Assembly (NCBI RefSeq): GCF_003612565.1 | Contig: NZ_RAZG01000027.1 | Location: forward strand, 1-50,996 | Source of the DNA: Roseburia sp. 1XD42-69 | GTDB lineage: Bacteria; Bacillota; Clostridia; Lachnospirales; Lachnospiraceae | DNA: 50,996 nucleotides | Direction: 5' to 3' | In this document: in pieces, positions 26,984 to 35,741 of the stretch | Position numbering within the stretch: the first letter of the stretch is position 1 | How the letters are laid out: the number at the start of each line of letters is the position of its first letter | Program-made: the position numbers and the translations under genes | Notes under the pieces: generated by a model | Seen by the model: only the letters and a program-made list of their open reading frames with translations | Databases searched by the model: none | What the model was told of the DNA's origin: nothing

Positions 26984-29146
26984 TTGAAAATCATAAAGAG
27001 AAGCGGAGAGGAAGTTATTTTCGATATTACCAAAATTATAGCGGCTGTCCACAAGGCCAACAAGGAAGTGGAAACCACCCACCGACTGACTACGGAACAG
27101 ATTCAGCAGATTGCTGACAAGGTGGAAAAGGTATGTCAGGACTCCATCCGTGCCATGGGGGTAGAAGAAATCCAGGATGCGGTGGAAGAGAGAATCATGG
27201 AAGTGGGGGCTTTCCATGTGGCAAGAGCTTACATCACATACCGGTACAGGCGTCAGCTTGTGCGTCAGTCGAATACAACAGACAGGCAGATTATGACTAT
27301 TATTGAGAGTCAGAATGAAGATATTAAACAGGAAAATTCCAATAAAAATCCTTTATTGGCCTCTACTCAGCGTGATTATATGGCAGGAGAAGTCAGCAAA
27401 GATATTACAAAGCGTTTTCTTCTTCCCCCGGAAGTATGGGAAGCCCATGAAAAAGGTTTGATCCATTTTCATGACGCAGATTATTTTGCCCAGCATATCC
27501 ACAACTGCTGTCTGGTGAATTTAGACGATATGCTCCAAAATGGTACAGTTATCAGCGAGACCAAAATAGACAGGCCGAATTCTTTTTCTGTGGCATGTAT
27601 TGTGGCATCCCAGATTATCGCTCAGGTGGCTTCCAGCCAGTATGGGGGACAGTCCATCAGCGCCTATCACTTGTCTAAATTTGTGGCTTCTTCCAGGGCA
27701 AAATTCCGCAGGGAAGTGAGACTGGACTTTGAGAAAGCAGGGATTCAGGCAGATGAAGAACAGATTTACCGCGTTGCAGAGGAAAGAGTGGAAAAAGATA
27801 TAGAAAAGGGAGTGCAGACCATTCAGTATCAGGTGGTTACTCTTATGACTACAAACGGACAGGCTCCTTTTATCACGGTGTTTATGTATTTGGATGAGGC
27901 GCCGGAAGGACAGGACAGGGAAGATTTAGCTATGGTGATAAGGGCTCTTTTAAACCAGAGAATTTTAGGGGTGAAAAATGAGCAGGGTATTTACATTACA
28001 CCGGCATTTCCAAAGCTTATCTATGTGCTGGATGAAGACAATATCACAAAGGAAAGTCCCTACTGGGATGTGACAGAGTTGGCTGCAAAATGTACCGCTT
28101 TACGGATGGTGCCGGACTATATCTCTGCAAAAGTTATGAGAGAGTTAAAGGACGGCAATGTATATACCTGTATGGGCTGCCGATCTTTTCTAACAGTGTA
28201 TCACGATGAAGAGGGAAAACCAAAATTTTATGGAAGATTTAATCAGGGTGTCTGCACCATTAACTTGGTGGATGTTGCCTGTTCTTCCCAGGGTGATTTT
28301 GATGAATTCTGGAAAATTTTTGACGAGCGGTTAAATTTGTGCTATAAGGCACTGATGGCAAGAAATTTAAGACTGAAAGGAACAAAGTCAGATATTGCAC
28401 CGATTCTCTGGCAAAATGGTGCCCTTGGCCGGCTAAAGAAAGGGGAAACTATCGATAAGCTTTTATATAATGGATATTCCACTATTTCCCTGGGATATGC
28501 AGGTCTGTGTGAATGTGTCCGTTATATGACAGGAAAGAGCCATACGGACCCGGCGGCGACCCCTTTTGCCCTGGAAGTCATGCAGCATTTAAATGAAGCA
28601 TGTGCCAGGTGGAAAGCGAAAGAACATATTGATTTTTCCGTGTATGGCACTCCTTTGGAGTCTACTACTTACAAATTTGCCAAGAATCTCCAGATGCGTT
28701 TTGGCATTATTGAGGGTGTAACAGATAAAAATTATATTACAAACTCCTATCATGTCCATGTGACGGAGGAGATAGATGCATTCCATAAGTTAAATTTTGA
28801 GAGCCAGTTTCAACCCCTTTCTCCCGGCGGGGCTATCAGCTATGTGGAAGTTCCGGATATGAAAAATAACATTCCGGCGGTACTTACGGTAATGCAGCAT
28901 ATTTATCAGAATATTATGTATGCGGAGCTGAATACGAAAAGCGATTACTGCAGCTTATGCGGTTATGATGGGGAAATGCAAATCGTGGCAGATGAGAGCG
29001 GCAAATTGATTTGGGAATGCCCAAATTGCAAAAATCATGACCAGAATACCATGAGTGTGGCCCGGCGGACCTGCGGTTACATCGGGACCCAGTTCTGGAA
29101 CCAGGGAAGAACTCAGGAGATTAAGGAACGTGTGCTGCATCTATAA
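26984..29146 (+). CDS. nrdD: Anaerobic ribonucleoside-triphosphate reductase
   Basis: 720 residues from a TTG at 26984, preceded by GGGAGG (26970-26975, eight bases away); the frame is open further upstream but without a ribosome site. N-terminal ATP-cone ('IKRSGEEVIFDITKIIAAVH'), a large alpha/beta barrel with 'HNCCLVNLDDML', and C-terminal zinc site with two CxxC pairs ('CSLCGYDGE', 'CPNCKNH') then the glycyl-radical loop 'RRTCGYIGTQFWNQGRTQEI'. It makes deoxynucleotides without oxygen. The activase gene nrdG, usually next to it, is not here; gdpP follows instead. Confidence 0.95.
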   Translation: MKIIKRSGEEVIFDITKIIAAVHKANKEVETTHRLTTEQIQQIADKVEKVCQDSIRAMGVEEIQDAVEERIMEVGAFHVARAYITYRYRRQLVRQSNTTDRQIMTIIESQNEDIKQENSNKNPLLASTQRDYMAGEVSKDITKRFLLPPEVWEAHEKGLIHFHDADYFAQHIHNCCLVNLDDMLQNGTVISETKIDRPNSFSVACIVASQIIAQVASSQYGGQSISAYHLSKFVASSRAKFRREVRLDFEKAGIQADEEQIYRVAEERVEKDIEKGVQTIQYQVVTLMTTNGQAPFITVFMYLDEAPEGQDREDLAMVIRALLNQRILGVKNEQGIYITPAFPKLIYVLDEDNITKESPYWDVTELAAKCTALRMVPDYISAKVMRELKDGNVYTCMGCRSFLTVYHDEEGKPKFYGRFNQGVCTINLVDVACSSQGDFDEFWKIFDERLNLCYKALMARNLRLKGTKSDIAPILWQNGALGRLKKGETIDKLLYNGYSTISLGYAGLCECVRYMTGKSHTDPAATPFALEVMQHLNEACARWKAKEHIDFSVYGTPLESTTYKFAKNLQMRFGIIEGVTDKNYITNSYHVHVTEEIDAFHKLNFESQFQPLSPGGAISYVEVPDMKNNIPAVLTVMQHIYQNIMYAELNTKSDYCSLCGYDGEMQIVADESGKLIWECPNCKNHDQNTMSVARRTCGYIGTQFWNQGRTQEIKERVLHL

Positions 29147-29161
29147 TATAAGGGAGAAATT

Positions 29162-31219
29162 ATGAAACACAATTTGAAATTAACGGGCAGACTGAGGAAT
29201 TATTTGATTTTGCCTATATTTTTAACAATTTTGCTTGTCATCTTAAATATACCTATTTACTTTGTAAACCAGGAGGCTGGCGTAATGGTTTCCGGTTTCC
29301 TGGTGGTATATGTGGTTTGTATGTTTGCTTCTTTTTTAAGGAATCAGCCGGTGCTGGTGAAAGAAGTGATAAATTTTGCCACGCAATATTCTACAGTGCA
29401 GAAAAAATTGTTAAATGAATTTGAAATCCCCTATGCACTTTTAGATATTAACGGGAAAATCTTATGGATGAACAATAAATTCGGGGAAGTCACCGGGAAA
29501 GATAAGGGATATCACAAAACCATATTCAGCATTTTTCACAGTATTTCCAAGGAAGAGCTGCAAAAGGGAGAAGGGGAATCTAATTTTTATATCCATTGGG
29601 AAGATAAGGTGTTTCGTGCAGAGACTACCAGACTTTATTTTGAGAGTATGGTGGAACAGAGCAGCATTATAGAAGTGACAGAAAAAAAGGAGGACAGCGC
29701 CTATCTCATTGCTTTTTATCTTTTTGATGAGACGGAACTCAGCCAGTACATTCAGGAGAACAGGGAACAAAAACTGGTGTCGGCACTGCTCTACATTGAT
29801 AATTATGACGAGGCTTTAGACAGCATTGAGGATGTAAAGCGCTCACTGTTAATTGCATTGATTGACAGAAAAATAAACAAATATTTTAACGAGATGGACG
29901 CATTGGTCCGCAAAATTGAAAAAGACAAATATTTTATTGTATTTAAATATAAATTTATGGAATTTCTGGAAGAGGATAAGTTTAGCATTCTTGAGGATGT
30001 AAAAACCGTAAAGGTGGGCAACGAAATGTCCGTAACCTTAAGTATCGGCGTGGGAATGAACGGGGACAGCTATAAGAATAATTATGAATTTTCCCGTATG
30101 GCCATTGATTTGGCCTTGGGCCGGGGCGGGGACCAGGCGGTGGTAAAAGAGTATGACAGAATTTCTTATTACGGAGGAAAATCCCAGACAGTGGAAAAGA
30201 GCACCAGGGTAAAGGCCAGGGTAAAGGCTCACGCATTAAGGGAAACCTTGGAGAGCCGGGAAAATGTAATTATTATGGGACACAGTATCAGCGATGCAGA
30301 TGCATTCGGGGCGGCAGTGGGGATTTACTGTGCAGCCAGGGTGCTGGGAAAGAAAGCACAGATAGTTTTAAATACCGTGACCTCTTCCCTCCGTCCCATA
30401 AAAGAGTGTTTTACCCCGGACAAGGGTTATCCGGAGGATATGTTTATCAATAGTGAGCGGGCACTTGAAATTGTAAATAAAAATACTTTAGTAATGGTGG
30501 TGGATACCAACCGGCCAAATTATACGGAATGTCCCCAGTTGTTAAATAAAGGGCTGGCAGTAGTGGTATTTGACCATCACAGACAGAGCAGCGAAGTCAT
30601 ACAAAATCCGGTGTTGTCTTATATTGAGCCTTATGCTTCCTCTGCCTGTGAGATGATTGCAGAGGTATTGCAGTACTTTACGGAAAATATAAAATTGGAG
30701 CCCAGTGAAGCGGATTGTATTTATGCAGGAATTTTAATTGACACAAACAATTTTATGACAAAAACGGGGGTCAGGACTTTTGAGGCTGCAGCGTATTTGA
30801 GGAGATGCGGTGCAGAGGTGACAAGGGTTCGGAAAATGCTTCGGAATGATATGGATGCCTACAAGGCAAGGGCGGAGATTGTCCGTCATGCAGAAGTTTA
30901 CAGAGGTTCCTTTGCCATTTCCGTATGCCCTGGAAAAATGGAGAGCCCTACTATTGTAGGGGCCCAGGCTGCAGACGAACTGCTAAATATTGTAGGAATT
31001 AAAGCATCATTTGTATTGACAGAATATCAGGAAAAAATTTATATCAGCTCCCGGTCCATTGACGAGGTAAACGTGCAGCTTATTATGGAACGCTTAGGAG
31101 GCGGAGGCCATTTGAACGTGGCGGGGGCACAGTTGTCAGGATATACTTTAAACGAGGCAAAACGGGCAGTCTGTGACGTTTTGGACAAAATGTTAGAAGA
31201 AGGAGATATAGAAGGATGA
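29162..31219 (+). CDS. gdpP: Cyclic-di-AMP phosphodiesterase GdpP
   Basis: 685 residues with the domain order of GdpP: two membrane helices (about 12-58), a PAS-like segment, a degenerate GGDEF region (about 170-310) and a DHH-DHHA1 hydrolase. DHH motifs: 'GHSISDADAFGAAVGIY' near residue 373, 'VMVVDTNRPNYTE', 'VFDHHRQSSEVI', and 'GGGGHLNVAGAQLSG' in DHHA1. It cleaves cyclic-di-AMP and so sets cell-wall and potassium homeostasis. Its TGA overlaps the rplI start (ATGA), and the order gdpP-rplI-dnaB is the same as in Bacillus. Confidence 0.93.
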   Translation: MKHNLKLTGRLRNYLILPIFLTILLVILNIPIYFVNQEAGVMVSGFLVVYVVCMFASFLRNQPVLVKEVINFATQYSTVQKKLLNEFEIPYALLDINGKILWMNNKFGEVTGKDKGYHKTIFSIFHSISKEELQKGEGESNFYIHWEDKVFRAETTRLYFESMVEQSSIIEVTEKKEDSAYLIAFYLFDETELSQYIQENREQKLVSALLYIDNYDEALDSIEDVKRSLLIALIDRKINKYFNEMDALVRKIEKDKYFIVFKYKFMEFLEEDKFSILEDVKTVKVGNEMSVTLSIGVGMNGDSYKNNYEFSRMAIDLALGRGGDQAVVKEYDRISYYGGKSQTVEKSTRVKARVKAHALRETLESRENVIIMGHSISDADAFGAAVGIYCAARVLGKKAQIVLNTVTSSLRPIKECFTPDKGYPEDMFINSERALEIVNKNTLVMVVDTNRPNYTECPQLLNKGLAVVVFDHHRQSSEVIQNPVLSYIEPYASSACEMIAEVLQYFTENIKLEPSEADCIYAGILIDTNNFMTKTGVRTFEAAAYLRRCGAEVTRVRKMLRNDMDAYKARAEIVRHAEVYRGSFAISVCPGKMESPTIVGAQAADELLNIVGIKASFVLTEYQEKIYISSRSIDEVNVQLIMERLGGGGHLNVAGAQLSGYTLNEAKRAVCDVLDKMLEEGDIEG

Positions 31220-31662
31220 AAGTAATTTTATTGCAGGATGTAAAGTCCCTTGGAAAAAAGGGAGAAATCGTAAACGCCAGTGACGCATATGCCAGAAATG
31301 TCCTGTTTCCCAAAAAGCAGGCGGTTGAGGCAAATAATAAGAATCTCAATGATTTAAAACTTCAGAATAAACATGCCCAGAAAGTGGAGGAAGAGAATTT
31401 TGAGGCCGCTACAGCCCTGGCAAAAAAACTGGAAGATTTAAAAGTGGAAGTAAAAATAAAGACGGGGGAGGGGGATAAAACCTTTGGATCCGTTTCCACA
31501 AAAGAAATTGCTGCAGCGGCAAAAAAACAGTTGGATCTTGATGTGGACAAGAAAAAAATGCAGTTGGAAGAGCCCATCCGCTCCCTGGGGATGCACGAGG
31601 TGCCTATTCGTCTTCATTCTAAGGTAACTGGTATTCTGCGGGTGCATGTAAGCGCAGAATAG
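31216..31662 (+). CDS. rplI: 50S ribosomal protein L9
   Basis: 148 residues. 'MKVILLQDVKSLGKKGEIVN' and 'YARNVLFPKKQAVEANNKN' form the N-terminal RNA-binding domain, followed by the long helix and the C-terminal domain ending in 'VPIRLHSKVTGILRVHV'. The ATG overlaps the end of gdpP by four bases (ATGA), so it is translationally coupled. Confidence 0.97.
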   Translation: MKVILLQDVKSLGKKGEIVNASDAYARNVLFPKKQAVEANNKNLNDLKLQNKHAQKVEEENFEAATALAKKLEDLKVEVKIKTGEGDKTFGSVSTKEIAAAAKKQLDLDVDKKKMQLEEPIRSLGMHEVPIRLHSKVTGILRVHVSAE

Positions 31663-31675
31663 GGAGGTACTTTTC

Positions 31676-33004
31676 ATGGAAGAAGCACTGATAAAACGAA
31701 TTATGCCAAACAGCCTGGAAGCAGAACAGTCGGTGATTGGTTCCATGATTATGGATAAAGATGCCATTGTCACAGTAATGGAAATGCTGTCCCAGGAGGA
31801 TTTTTACCATCAGCAGTACGGGCTGTTATTTCAGGCAATGGTGGAATTGTACAATGCAGGCCAGCCGGTGGATTTGGTTACTCTGCAGAACAAGCTGCGC
31901 TCTATGAATGTGCCCTCAGAGGTGAGCAGCCTAGAATTTATCCGGGATTTATTGACAGCCATCCCCACATCCGCCAATGTGAAGTATTATGCCCAGATTG
32001 TAAAGGATAAGGCAGTATTGAGAAGGCTTATTAAAATAACGGAGGAAATTGAAAATCAGTGTTATGCGGATACGGGAGAGCTTGAGGATATTTTGGCGGA
32101 CACAGAGAGAAACGTGTTTGGTCTTTTGCAGAACCGCAGCGGAGGGGATTATGTTCCCATAAAAGAGATTGTTTTAAATGCTTTGGAAAAGATTGAGCTT
32201 GCCTCTAAGACCCAGGGGAATGTAACAGGCATCCCCACGGGGTTTGTGGACTTGGATTATAAAATGTCCGGTCTCCAGCCCTCGGATTTTATTCTGGTGG
32301 CGGCCCGTCCTTCCATGGGTAAGACGGCTTTTGTGTTAAACATAGCCCAGTATGTGGCATTCCATGAGGATATGGCCACAGCCGTATTTAGTCTGGAGAT
32401 GTCCAAAGAGCAGCTTGTCAATCGTCTCTTTTCCCTGGAATCCAGGGTGGATGCCCAGGTATTGCGATCCGGAAACCTGGCGGATACGGACTGGGAAAAA
32501 TTAATTGAAGGGGCGGGAGTCATTGGAAATTCCCATCTGATTATAGATGATACCCCGGGGATTTCCATATCGGAACTTCGGAGCAAATGCAGGAAATTTA
32601 AGCTGGAACATGATTTAAAGCTGATAATCATTGACTATCTGCAGTTAATGAGCGGAAACGGCAGGTCAGAATCCAGGCAGCAGGAGATTTCCGAGATATC
32701 CCGTTCTCTAAAAGGACTGGCAAGGGAGCTGAATGTTCCGGTAATTGCCTTGTCACAGCTCAGCCGCGCCGTGGAACAGCGTCCTGACCACCGTCCTATG
32801 CTCTCCGACCTCCGTGAGTCCGGAGCTATCGAGCAGGATGCGGATGTGGTAATGTTTATTTATCGGGATGACTATTATAATAAAGATACGGATTTAAAGA
32901 ATATAGCGGAAATTATTATTGCAAAACAGAGAAACGGCCCTATTGGAACTATAAATCTAGTATGGCTGCCTCAGTATACAAAGTTTGCCAACATGGAAAA
33001 GTAA
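31676..33004 (+). CDS. dnaB: Replicative DNA helicase
   Basis: 442 residues. N-terminal primase-binding domain ('NSLEAEQSVIGSMIMDKDAI'), then the RecA-like motor: Walker A 'ARPSMGKTAFVLNIA' near 211, 'FSLEMSKEQLVNRL', Walker B 'LIIIDYLQLM', and 'LSQLSRAVEQRPDHRPMLSD' with 'LRESGAIEQDADV'. It unwinds DNA at the fork. Called dnaC in Bacillus. It ends the gdpP-rplI-dnaB unit and is followed by a terminator. Confidence 0.97.
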   Translation: MEEALIKRIMPNSLEAEQSVIGSMIMDKDAIVTVMEMLSQEDFYHQQYGLLFQAMVELYNAGQPVDLVTLQNKLRSMNVPSEVSSLEFIRDLLTAIPTSANVKYYAQIVKDKAVLRRLIKITEEIENQCYADTGELEDILADTERNVFGLLQNRSGGDYVPIKEIVLNALEKIELASKTQGNVTGIPTGFVDLDYKMSGLQPSDFILVAARPSMGKTAFVLNIAQYVAFHEDMATAVFSLEMSKEQLVNRLFSLESRVDAQVLRSGNLADTDWEKLIEGAGVIGNSHLIIDDTPGISISELRSKCRKFKLEHDLKLIIIDYLQLMSGNGRSESRQQEISEISRSLKGLARELNVPVIALSQLSRAVEQRPDHRPMLSDLRESGAIEQDADVVMFIYRDDYYNKDTDLKNIAEIIIAKQRNGPIGTINLVWLPQYTKFANMEK

Positions 33005-33043
33005 AGATAAAAACATTTCGGGGATTTTCGATAAAGATTCCAT

Positions 33044-33068
33044 AAAAGCTGCCTTTGGCAGCTTTTTT
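33044..33068 (+). terminator. Terminator after dnaB
   Basis: Perfect 10-bp stem AAAAGCTGCC/GGCAGCTTTT with a three-base loop and two further T residues (33044-33068). Confidence 0.88.
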
Positions 33069-33137
33069 CGCATAAGAAACATGGAATTGCTGCGGGGAAT
33101 CGGAGGTTCCCTGTCGAAAGCACCCGATGGGAAAACA

Positions 33138-33166
33138 TTGCACAGCGCTTCATATTCCACTATAAT
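33138..33166 (+). promoter_or_regulatory. Promoter of the MerR-family gene
   Basis: TTGCAC (33138-33143), 17 bases, TATAAT (33161-33166), placed between the dnaB terminator and the MerR-family start codon at 33210. Confidence 0.7.
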
Positions 33167-33209
33167 AAAGCATATAATAAAGATTAAACAAAAAAAGGAG
33201 GAAGACTTA

Positions 33210-33800
33210 TTGGACAAGGTACGCTATATGATTTCAGATGCCGCAAGCCTGGTAAATGTGGAAGCACATGTCTTACGTTACTGGGAAGAGGAGTTAGAAT
33301 TAAATATTCCCAGAAATGAGATGGGGCATCGTTATTATACAAAAGAAAACATACAGCAGTTCCTAAAGATTAAAGAGTTAAAAGAACAGGGGTATCAGTT
33401 AAAAGCAATTAAAATGGTGATACAAAATGCCGGCATGAAGCCGGAGGAGGCAGCAAGGCTAACTTCCGGAGAGCTGGCAGAGACAGTGAATGTGAGAAAA
33501 CCGGTGGAAAAAACATTTTCCCCAGAAGATAAAATGGCCCAGTTTCGGATTCTTATGACAGGAATCGTAAAAGATGCCCTTGCGGAAAACAACCAGGCAT
33601 TGGGAAGAGAAGTGGGAGAAAATGTCGGTGACCGCGTATTAAAAGAAATGAATTACCTCATGCGGGAGCAGGATGAGCAGGAGGAGGAGCGTTATCGCAA
33701 ACTGGATGCAGCCATCCGTGAATTACATAGCAAAAAAGTGAAGGTGGGAAAGAAAAAGGAATCCCACAAAATCTTTGCGAAAAAGGAGGCAACCACGTAG
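33210..33800 (+). CDS. MerR family transcriptional regulator
   Basis: 196 residues from a TTG at 33210, with AGGAGGAAG just upstream; the much longer open frame contains the dnaB terminator and the promoter, so it is not coding there. The winged-helix MerR domain reads 'MISDAASLVNVEAHVLRYWE' and 'RNEMGHRYYTKENIQQFLKI' with 'GYQLKAIKMVI'. The C-terminal part is a charged helical segment ('EMNYLMREQDEQEEERYRKL') instead of a metal- or drug-binding domain, so the effector is unknown. Confidence 0.83.
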   Translation: MDKVRYMISDAASLVNVEAHVLRYWEEELELNIPRNEMGHRYYTKENIQQFLKIKELKEQGYQLKAIKMVIQNAGMKPEEAARLTSGELAETVNVRKPVEKTFSPEDKMAQFRILMTGIVKDALAENNQALGREVGENVGDRVLKEMNYLMREQDEQEEERYRKLDAAIRELHSKKVKVGKKKESHKIFAKKEATT

Positions 33801-33819
33801 CAGAACAGAAAACAATACA

Positions 33820-33866
33820 AAAAAGAAGTCATTTTACAAGTTGATTTTGTAAAATGACTTCTTTTT
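33820..33866. terminator. Perfect 20-bp bidirectional hairpin
   Basis: AAAAAGAAGTCATTTTACAA (33820-33839) and its exact complement (33847-33866) around a seven-base loop. It terminates both the MerR gene (+) and the ferredoxin gene (-). Confidence 0.9.
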
Positions 33867-33921
33867 CATGGTCATCTCTCGATGAAGGCTGTGGATAACA
33901 CCTTAAAAAGTGTTATAAGAA

Positions 33922-34092
33922 TTAGCCCTGTTCGATTGCTCCTGTAGGACATGCACCAGCACAGGTTCCGCAATCTACACATGCGCCAGCGTCAATCTGA
34001 AATTTGCCGTCTCCTGCAGAGATAGCGCCTACTGGGCATTCTCCTTCACAAGTTCCACAGTTTACGCAAGAATCAGTAATCACGTATGCCAT
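33922..34092 (-). CDS. Ferredoxin, two [4Fe-4S] clusters
   Basis: 56 residues, so short that a length filter would miss it. Two canonical motifs C-x2-C-x2-C-x3-CP: 'CVNCGTCEGECPVGAI' and 'CVDCGTCAGACPTGAI'. Clostridial 2[4Fe-4S] ferredoxins have exactly this length and layout. It carries low-potential electrons, for example to hydrogenase or for NrdD activation. AGGAGG lies nine bases before the ATG. Monocistronic; its promoter is at 34146-34174. Confidence 0.95.
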   Translation of the reverse strand: MAYVITDSCVNCGTCEGECPVGAISAGDGKFQIDAGACVDCGTCAGACPTGAIEQG

Positions 34093-34145
34093 TGGTCAAT
34101 TCCTCCTTATGTAGTTCAAGATTTAAGCCACTTTGACTTAAAAGT

Positions 34146-34174
34146 ATTCTAATACAAAAAGTGGGTAAATACAA
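34146..34174 (-). promoter_or_regulatory. Promoter of the ferredoxin gene
   Basis: On the minus strand TTGTAT (complement of 34169-34174), 17 bases, TAGAAT (complement of 34146-34151). Confidence 0.55.
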
Positions 34175-34216
34175 GTACCTGGGAGGTATTTTTCCAAAAA
34201 CATTGAAAGGAAAAGA

Positions 34217-34245
34217 TTGCATAATGAAAACAGTCATATTATAAT
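34217..34245 (+). promoter_or_regulatory. Promoter of the DUF1858 gene with structured leader
   Basis: TTGCAT (34217-34222), 17 bases, TATAAT (34240-34245). The following untranslated leader to 34367 is about 115 bases, with GCAAACC and GGTTTGC forming a seven-bp dyad. I could not match it to a riboswitch class. Confidence 0.65.
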
Positions 34246-34367
34246 ATTTGCGGAGGCAAACCTGAAAGTCTTTGGTATAGATCAGATGGTTTGCGGAAAA
34301 AGTAAACATAGGTAACCGTTTGGTTTCCCTGAACAGTTACAATTTAAAGAAAAAGGAGGAATACACG

Positions 34368-34583
34368 ATGACACAGGTAACGAAATCCACCATGATCGGA
34401 GAATTACTTCAGATTGATGAGAACATTGCACCCATTCTTTTAAATATAGGTATGCATTGCCTTGGATGCCCTTCATCTCAGATGGAAACCATTGAGGAAG
34501 CTGCAATGGTTCACGGAATTGAAGCTGATGCGCTGGTAAAAGAAATCAATGATTTTCTTGCAAAAGATTTAGCTGCAAATTAA
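34368..34583 (+). CDS. DUF1858 small redox-disulfide protein
   Basis: 71 residues from the ATG at 34368 (AGGAGG upstream). 'TMIGELLQIDENIAPILLNI' then 'GMHCLGCPSSQMETIEEAAM' with a CxxC. This is the DUF1858 or hybrid-cluster-associated redox-disulfide domain also found at the N-terminus of ScdA-type iron-sulfur repair proteins. Stand-alone copies are common in anaerobes. Function is unproven; a role in redox or iron-sulfur metabolism is supported by the neighbouring ferredoxin. Confidence 0.85.
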   Translation: MTQVTKSTMIGELLQIDENIAPILLNIGMHCLGCPSSQMETIEEAAMVHGIEADALVKEINDFLAKDLAAN

Positions 34584-34608
34584 TCCGGTTATCAACATTA
34601 AAAGCGGT

Positions 34609-34655
34609 AAAAAGATACCTTATAGTTTCATTTTGAAACATAAGGTATCTTTTTT
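34609..34655. terminator. Bidirectional terminator
   Basis: AAAAAGATACCTTAT pairs exactly with ATAAGGTATCTTTTT, with a second inner stem GTTTC/GAAAC. Lies between the DUF1858 gene (+) and mecA (-). Confidence 0.85.
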
Positions 34656-34682
34656 ATGTGAGAAAAATGCTTTTTTGGCAAA

Positions 34683-35483
34683 TTAGAGCTGTGCAAAAGT
34701 CTGGAGAGCCCGAACCTTGCAGATAACCGGATGATGCTCGTACATATACGCCTCCGTGGCGGCAGTGACAGTTTTCTGGCGGGCATATTCTGAGAGAATA
34801 TTACAAAGTTTATTAAATGTCTCCGGTGTGGCGTTGCTCTTATGAATCACGAGATAATAGCAATGCTTTTTATCATCTTTAAACAGTGTATTCTCCCCGC
34901 TGTAGAAACCGTCTAAGACACGGGCCAGTCTGGTAATATCCTCCAGTTTGTAGAATACAAAAAGTTTTGTCAAATCGGCGGGCACACTTAAGTCTTTTGT
35001 AACGTCCTTTGAGTCATCCTTTTTTTCAACGGTAAGGGTGTCTTTTAAGGGGACAAAATCCTTAGATTCTTCTTTTTTGTCGGACTCCTGCTCCTGATGC
35101 TGTTTAGCCATTTCACGGAACAGACCTAATATATCGTCTGCGCTCTCTCCTGAAACTTCGTCTTCCTCCTCAGATAAACTGTCATATTCTTCTGATGAAT
35201 CGGAAAATTTAGAAAAACGGGTGTCCAGTTCGTCAGGATATTCCACCTTAGTGACCAGTAGAATAATAGATTCCGGTGACACAGGGATAGCTTCAATCAT
35301 CAATGGAATATCATCCGCTTCAAAACCAAATTCATAGTTTGCCTGCTGCATCATATCATGAAACAGCATTTTAGCTTTTTCGGAACCATAGGCAAGTTCA
35401 CTTAATTTTAAATGGCGGTCCGCCAAATCTTCCGGTGTCAAGGTGCAGCGAATTTGATTATCGCTAATCTTTTCAATTTTCAT
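34683..35483 (-). CDS. mecA: Adaptor protein MecA
   Basis: 266 residues. N-terminal domain 'MKIEKISDNQIRCTLTPEDL' with 'LFHDMMQQANYEFGFE'; a long acidic, low-complexity linker (about 95-150, with many E, D and S); then the ClpC-binding C-terminal domain ('LFVFYKLEDITRLARVLDGF', 'NTLFKDDKKHCYYLVIHKSN'). MecA delivers substrates to ClpCP. The linker is somewhat longer than in Bacillus. ATG behind AGGAAG. Confidence 0.87.
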   Translation of the reverse strand: MKIEKISDNQIRCTLTPEDLADRHLKLSELAYGSEKAKMLFHDMMQQANYEFGFEADDIPLMIEAIPVSPESIILLVTKVEYPDELDTRFSKFSDSSEEYDSLSEEEDEVSGESADDILGLFREMAKQHQEQESDKKEESKDFVPLKDTLTVEKKDDSKDVTKDLSVPADLTKLFVFYKLEDITRLARVLDGFYSGENTLFKDDKKHCYYLVIHKSNATPETFNKLCNILSEYARQKTVTAATEAYMYEHHPVICKVRALQTFAQL

Positions 35484-35663
35484 TTTTTCACTTCCTGTCT
35501 ATTTTACATTCAAAGTTTTCAAGGAATAATTGCTTTTTATGTATCTTTGCTCAATATAAGATATGCAGCAATCATATGCTTATTATAAACAAATGCGTAT
35601 CTGATGTAAAGTGCAGATGTCAATTAAAAATATATAAATTTTATAAAAAATAGAAAAAAATGG

Positions 35664-35692
35664 TTGTCAATAAGTAATAATTATGCTATAAA
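35664..35692 (+). promoter_or_regulatory. Promoter of the kinase gene
   Basis: TTGTCA (35664-35669), 17 bases, TATAAA (35687-35692). The TTG of the -35 box is also the only conventional in-frame start codon for the kinase frame. Transcription from here would begin near 35700, past that codon. Confidence 0.65.
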
Positions 35693-35741
35693 AAGAATAA
35701 GAGATGCTTTTTCCGAGAAATTATGGAAGGAGCGACAAAAA

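Noticed and set aside
32985-33209. Long open extension upstream of the MerR-family gene, overlapping dnaB
   Set aside because: It contains the dnaB terminator and a promoter, and AGGAGG precedes the TTG at 33210.
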